Shown here in pieces: positions 60,526 to 64,000 of a stretch of 64,000 nucleotides of DNA (its first letter is position 1; every line of letters starts with the position of its first letter). Under the pieces are notes generated by a model. That model worked only from the letters and a program-made list of their open reading frames with translations. It was not told the DNA's origin and searched no databases. Location of the stretch: contig NZ_JACOOR010000009.1 of the NCBI RefSeq assembly GCF_014290175.1, forward strand, positions 1 through 64,000. Reading direction: 5' to 3'. The position numbers and the translations under genes are program-made. The DNA is from Anaerosacchariphilus hominis (GTDB taxonomy: Bacteria; Bacillota; Clostridia; Lachnospirales; Lachnospiraceae).

Positions 60526-61026
60526 TTATTGCTGCTTTCTCCGATAAAAGAACAACACAATTTTCTCCAGATACCGTTTCAGCACGATCTGGATCTCCTC
60601 ATGGGGATCCATGGGCTTCACCAGGATCGAGTACATCCCGGCCCGGTTCGCCCCCCACACGTCTGTGAACAGCTGATCCCCGATAAACAGGGTATTTTCC
60701 AGACGGGTTCCCATTTTTTCCATTCCCTCCAGATAGCCCTTCCGGGATGGCTTGTCCGCCTTGTATACAAAGGGAGTCTCCATGGCATCCGCAAAGGGCC
60801 GCACCCGGGGCTCTTTATTATTGGAAATCAGACAGGTAGCAAAGCCCAGTCCATGAAGCCGCCGAAAGAGCTCCACGCTCTGTTCGGTAGCGGGAGCTCC
60901 ATGGGGAACCAGTGTATTGTCCACATCAAACAGGATGCCGCGATAGCCCCTGCGATACAGCTCTTCAAAATCGATTCCATAAGTGGAATCCTCATATTCT
61001 TTCGGGTAAAATGCCTGTAACAGCAC
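60526..61026 (-). CDS. YqeG-family HAD-IIIA phosphatase
   Basis: This 166-residue HAD phosphatase has the nucleophile loop ILFDVDNTLVPHGAP (two Asp, near residue 36). ISNNKEPRV carries motif II, and a C-terminal FIGDQLFTDVWGANRAGM carries the acidic motif. The YqeG family resembles phosphatidylglycerophosphate phosphatases, and the physiological substrate here is unproven. GTG is the start, with AGGAGGAG 6 bases upstream. It follows nrdR by 15 bases. Confidence 0.9.
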   Translation of the reverse strand: MLLQAFYPKEYEDSTYGIDFEELYRRGYRGILFDVDNTLVPHGAPATEQSVELFRRLHGLGFATCLISNNKEPRVRPFADAMETPFVYKADKPSRKGYLEGMEKMGTRLENTLFIGDQLFTDVWGANRAGMYSILVKPMDPHEEIQIVLKRYLEKIVLFFYRRKQQ

Positions 61027-61041
61027 GTATTTCTCCTCCTG

Positions 61042-61494
61042 TTATTTATCTAACATCTTCTTCAGTTCGCTTAGGAAAGTATTCACATCCTTAAACTCCC
61101 GGTACACGGAGGCAAAGCGCACGTAGGCCACGGAATCCAGATCCTTCAGCCGGTCCATGACCATCTCTCCGATGGCGGAGCTTGGGATCTCCCGCTCCTC
61201 CCTGCTGAAGATATCGCTCTCAATCGTGTCGATCATGGCATTGATATTCTTCAGGGGAACCGGCCGCTTATGGCAGGCTCTGAGCACACCATCCTCGATC
61301 TTGCTCCGATCGTAGGGCTCCCGGTTGTTATCCTTTTTTATTACAATCACAGGAATGGTTTCAATCTTTTCATAGGTGGTAAAACGTTTGCCGCAGGCAT
61401 CGCAGAGACGACGGCGGCGGATAGAACTGTTGTCGTCGGCCGGTCTGGAGTCAATGACCCGGGTATTTTCCTGGCTGCAATAAGGACACTTCAT
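61042..61494 (-). CDS. nrdR: Transcriptional repressor NrdR
   Basis: This 150-residue repressor of ribonucleotide reductase genes has an N-terminal zinc ribbon (CPYCSQ and CDACGKRF) and a following ATP-cone (PVIVIKKDNNREPYDRSKIEDGV). It senses dATP/ATP. ATG 61494 follows CGGAGGTATATT and gives the standard length. The open frame upstream to 61647 is spurious. No nrd genes are in the window. Confidence 0.96.
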   Translation of the reverse strand: MKCPYCSQENTRVIDSRPADDNSSIRRRRLCDACGKRFTTYEKIETIPVIVIKKDNNREPYDRSKIEDGVLRACHKRPVPLKNINAMIDTIESDIFSREEREIPSSAIGEMVMDRLKDLDSVAYVRFASVYREFKDVNTFLSELKKMLDK

Positions 61495-61521
61495 AATATA
61501 CCTCCGTTTTTTTGGCACTGA

Positions 61522-61540
61522 CAGCCCGGTTCCCGGGCTG
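61522..61540. repeat. GC-rich hairpin before nrdR
   Basis: CAGCCCGG (61522-61529) pairs with CCGGGCTG (61533-61540) around TTC. Neither side has a T-run directly after the stem. It lies between spoIIIAH and the nrdR ribosome site and may be a processing or weak termination point. Confidence 0.45.
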
Positions 61541-61643
61541 CCGGTACGCTTGAATTGTAAAAAGTATATTATATTTTTGTGTTTTCTGCAATGGATTCTC
61601 TCCAGATCGGGCCATTTCTTTCTGATTTTCTTTCTGATTTTCA

Positions 61644-62327
61644 TCACTCCGCTTCCGCGGCCGGTGTGATCACGATATTTTCCGCTGTCACGCCGGTTTT
61701 TCGTTTTACAATATCCTCGATCTGGGCCCGGCCCGCGTCGTCCACATCGGCCATATTGACCACCACATCGGCCTTGCCGTCAGTGAGGCTCACCACCACG
61801 TCCTCGAAACCCTTGGCCTCCAGAAGCAGCTCCGCAGCCGCTTCCTTTTCCGCCAGATCCGTCAGCTCCACCATACTGTCGATGGCGCTCTGCTTCTGGG
61901 CGTCCGAGATATTGGCATTGTTAATGATATCCAGAAGAGTCTCTTTGTTTCTGGAGCGCAGCTGCTCCCGGCTGAGCTTTGCCTCTGCAGCAAAGCCTGT
62001 GCCCGGGGAGGTGCTGGCCATGACCGCTTCTCCCGGTTCCTCATTTTCCTCCACCTCCGCAGTTTCTCCTTCCGTTCCGTCCCCGTCCAGACTGGCAATA
62101 TCCCCATCCTCGAACTGCAGCTCCTCCAGACCAGACTGGGCGTAGAGATCCTCCGCTGAGAGATCCGCAGCCGCCTCCGCGTCTGTCCCGCTCTCCGCCG
62201 TATCCGTCCCGGCTGCTTTTTTCACCGAGTCCAGTCTGGTTCCTGAATAATTCAGATAGCCTGCCACGGCAATCATGATTGCGAGAGCTGTAATAATCAT
62301 CTGATTTTTTTTGAATATGTTTTTCAC
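61644..62327 (-). CDS. spoIIIAH: Stage III sporulation protein AH
   Basis: This 227-residue protein has an N-terminal membrane helix (about 10-27) and a long acidic linker (about 40-105). The conserved C-terminal YscJ/EscJ-like ring-building domain follows (REQLRSRNKETLLDIINN to VKRKTGV). SpoIIIAH in the mother cell binds SpoIIQ in the forespore to form the feeding channel. Its start overlaps spoIIIAG by 4 bases. Confidence 0.93.
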   Translation of the reverse strand: MKNIFKKNQMIITALAIMIAVAGYLNYSGTRLDSVKKAAGTDTAESGTDAEAAADLSAEDLYAQSGLEELQFEDGDIASLDGDGTEGETAEVEENEEPGEAVMASTSPGTGFAAEAKLSREQLRSRNKETLLDIINNANISDAQKQSAIDSMVELTDLAEKEAAAELLLEAKGFEDVVVSLTDGKADVVVNMADVDDAGRAQIEDIVKRKTGVTAENIVITPAAEAE

Positions 62328-62935
62328 TTCGCACCCTCCATCTTCATTATTTTAATTTTATGTGCCTCTATGGGGAATAATGCCTCCACGGCTTCCAGAA
62401 TCTCCTGACGAATTACCGGATTCCCGCCGCCCTCGGCAATAACCAGCACACCCTGTATCTGCGGCTCCAGCTCCTTTACCACATAGGGCACTTTACTGCC
62501 ATCGCTCTCTTCCCGGTAAACGGTGGACTCCGACCAGCTCCTTTCCGTGGTCTCCCGGCTTCCGCCCGAGGCGTCCTCCTCCTGTACAGTCTGGCTGCTG
62601 CCCGGCTCATCCTTTTCCACCACCTGTTCTCCGGTGGTCTCCAGAGTAATCAGCACCCGGGTCCGGCCCACACCGGAAACCTGACTCAGGGCCTCGGAAA
62701 GCCGCTGTTCCAGCTGTTCCTCGTAAGACAGGCTTTCCCGGGTACTTCCTTCTGTTTCCGCTGTATTCGTCTCCTGCTGCCCGTCCTCCCCCTGGGAAGG
62801 ATTTTCAGGGGACACCGGAATGGCAATGACCGCCAGCAGGACCCCGCAGAGCAGAATCACCGCCAGTTGTTCCTTATTCGGCTTTTTCAGCTTCTTCAGG
62901 TTCTCCCATTTCCACTTTGATTTCCGGGATTCCAA
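62324..62935 (-). CDS. spoIIIAG: Stage III sporulation protein AG
   Basis: This 203-residue protein has a membrane helix (about 23-42). An acidic Gln/Glu-rich stretch and a ring-forming domain (EALSQVSGVGRTRVLITLETTGE, then GVLVIAEGGGNPVIRQEI) follow. It forms a large ring in the mother-cell membrane of the feeding channel. The start is TTG 62935, with GGAGG 9 bases upstream inside spoIIIAF, so the two genes overlap by 62 bases in different frames. Confidence 0.93.
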   Translation of the reverse strand: MESRKSKWKWENLKKLKKPNKEQLAVILLCGVLLAVIAIPVSPENPSQGEDGQQETNTAETEGSTRESLSYEEQLEQRLSEALSQVSGVGRTRVLITLETTGEQVVEKDEPGSSQTVQEEDASGGSRETTERSWSESTVYREESDGSKVPYVVKELEPQIQGVLVIAEGGGNPVIRQEILEAVEALFPIEAHKIKIMKMEGAK

Positions 62936-63278
62936 GCTCTTCTTCCTCCTCCATTTCTATCTCTGACTCCGACTCTGATTCAGATTCCGTCTCCAGTTCC
63001 TCCATTTTCTGTTCCAGGGCCTTTTCGGCTTCCTCCTGCCGCCTCTTAAAATCCCGGAGCTCCTGATCGCTGGTCATCTCCACATAAGTATCATCCAATA
63101 CCCGGTTCAGTCCCATCGCAGAAAGAACCGGAGACAGCACCACGATCATCAATACGATTCCCATAAAAAAGCGCAGATATTTCCGCTGGCTCTCCTCCGG
63201 TAATACATGGAGTACCACATTCATTAGAAGGGTATAAAAAGCCACATCCCGGATCCAGCCATACAAAAACTCTTTCAT
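62874..63278 (-). CDS. spoIIIAF: Stage III sporulation protein AF
   Basis: This 134-residue protein has two membrane helices (about 12-30 and 37-58). A Glu/Ser-rich C-terminal half follows, with a repeated ESES-type run and poly-Glu. The LRFFMGIVLMIVVLSPVL segment is typical. The acidic repeat codes across the same DNA as the start of spoIIIAG. It belongs to the spoIIIA operon, 25 bases after spoIIIAE. Confidence 0.9.
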   Translation of the reverse strand: MKEFLYGWIRDVAFYTLLMNVVLHVLPEESQRKYLRFFMGIVLMIVVLSPVLSAMGLNRVLDDTYVEMTSDQELRDFKRRQEEAEKALEQKMEELETESESESESEIEMEEEEELGIPEIKVEMGEPEEAEKAE

Positions 63279-63303
63279 CTGCCCGCCTCCTTCCCGGAGT
63301 TTT

Positions 63304-64000
63304 TCACAGTCCGCCCCGCACGGACACGGTTACCACCACAATGGCGATCACAAAGAGCACCAGCACTGTAAACACCAGCTGCAAAAGCAGGCAGATTCCT
63401 TCTCCGGCTCCCGCCACGCAGCCCACGATCCGTTTATCAGAGACCGGCTGAACCAGGGCTGCCGCACCTTTCAGGATCAACATCAGGACACCAAGCTTCA
63501 CCAGGGGCGTCAGGCACAGCAGGACCAGGACCACCAGGGCCGCAGCTCCGATGCCGTTTTTGATGAGCACCGCGGATCCCAGCAGCAATTCGGTCACAGA
63601 TCCCGCCGCGTTTCCGATACCCGGCAGGCTTTTGAATACCTGGCTGAAAGCTGTCTGCCGCACTGCGTCCACTGCCGGGCTAATGAGGCCCTGAATGGTA
63701 TGAAAACCCACCACCACCGCCAGCAGGGACTTCAGGATCCAGCCCACGGCTTTTCCGGTCATCTCCGTCATCTGGGACAGATATTCTTCCTTTGTCATGT
63801 GATTGACAAATACCAGTATCAGATAAACCTGGATCAGAGTCAGAAGCCATTCCCGGATCAGCCATTCCAGCAGATAAATGAGTCCCAGTAGGAACTGATA
63901 AAAGACTAGGGCCGTGGTACTTCCGGCGGCCAGCGTTACCGCCAGACACCAGGCCGGAAGCAGGGCTTTCATGAATTCCAGAATCCCTGTGAGCACCTGC
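63304..64000 (-). CDS. spoIIIAE: Stage III sporulation protein AE (5' end beyond window)
   Basis: The C-terminal part, about 230 residues, of a polytopic protein of normally about 390 residues. At least six helices are visible, with the family segments SLLAVVVGFHTIQGLISPAVD, SLPGIGNAAGSVTELLLGSAVLIKNGIG and SDKRIVGCVAGAGEG. It is part of the SpoIIIA-SpoIIQ feeding-channel operon and is followed by spoIIIAF. The true start lies to the right of base 64000. Confidence 0.93.
   Translation of the reverse strand, partial: QVLTGILEFMKALLPAWCLAVTLAAGSTTALVFYQFLLGLIYLLEWLIREWLLTLIQVYLILVFVNHMTKEEYLSQMTEMTGKAVGWILKSLLAVVVGFHTIQGLISPAVDAVRQTAFSQVFKSLPGIGNAAGSVTELLLGSAVLIKNGIGAAALVVLVLLCLTPLVKLGVLMLILKGAAALVQPVSDKRIVGCVAGAGEGICLLLQLVFTVLVLFVIAIVVVTVSVRGGL

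Overview
The window looks like chromosome of a spore-forming anaerobic Clostridia, most likely a Lachnospiraceae gut bacterium. Supporting signs are spoIIIAE-AF-AG-AH, cotJA-JB-JC, a division and cell-wall (dcw) cluster with two tandem class B PBPs, a very large fused 2-hydroxyacyl-CoA dehydratase activase, DegV proteins, CIRCE-controlled htpG, an FtsZ that begins at a TTG codon, and many minus-strand operons with AGGAGG ribosome sites. From about 11.1 kb to the end the DNA is GC-rich by eye. The first 11 kb are clearly AT-richer.

Region 1 (1-11 kb) is an accessory island. A 68-base sequence at the left edge is repeated in inverted orientation at 8994-9060, where it forms the left end of an IS1182-type insertion sequence. 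Between the two copies lies a self-contained catabolic cassette. It has a divergent FGGY kinase-DeoR regulator pair on the minus strand and, on the plus strand, a class II aldolase, a periplasmic-binding lipoprotein, a two-domain ABC ATPase, two permeases and a shikimate-dehydrogenase-family oxidoreductase. The oxidoreductase keeps the catalytic Lys and Asp but has lost the Ser-x-Ser pair that holds the shikimate carboxylate. The likely logic is import, oxidation or reduction, phosphorylation and aldol cleavage of an unknown polyol or cyclitol. This is the best candidate in the window for an undescribed system.

Region 2 (11-24 kb) holds lysA with a divergent LysR regulator, cotJABC, marR-degV, an FNT formate/nitrite channel with galM, a catalytically dead rhomboid-like protein with a zinc-ribbon tail, a small LysM protein and the 1,416-residue activase.

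Region 3 (24-35 kb) is the arginine operon argC-GNAT-argJ-argB-argD. It is followed 12 bases later by an orphan solute-binding protein and then a DMT-type transporter. argG is divergent, with ArgR-like boxes between it and argC. A second DegV protein and an M18 aminopeptidase follow.

Region 4 (35-42 kb) is a cell-surface cassette: a DHHW/AlgX-like protein, an MBOAT acyltransferase, a DUF4358 protein, an SGNH esterase and a large polytopic membrane protein. It is probably for O-acylation of a surface polysaccharide.

Region 5 (42-58.5 kb) has htpG behind CIRCE, a rhodanese-TtcA-like fusion, and then the minus-strand dcw cluster mraZ-rsmH-ftsL-ftsI-spoVD-like-mraY-murD-ftsW-murA-ftsQ-ftsZ. A MraZ operator and promoter precede it, and an attenuator-like hairpin sits between the two PBP genes.

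Region 6 (58.5-64 kb) carries efp, an M24 peptidase, a YqeG-type HAD phosphatase, nrdR and the 3' part of the spoIIIA operon, which is cut by the window end at spoIIIAE. I recognised no tRNA, rRNA or CRISPR array. Gaps between genes are nearly all under 300 bases. The one longer gap (30762-31085) is the argC/argG control region.
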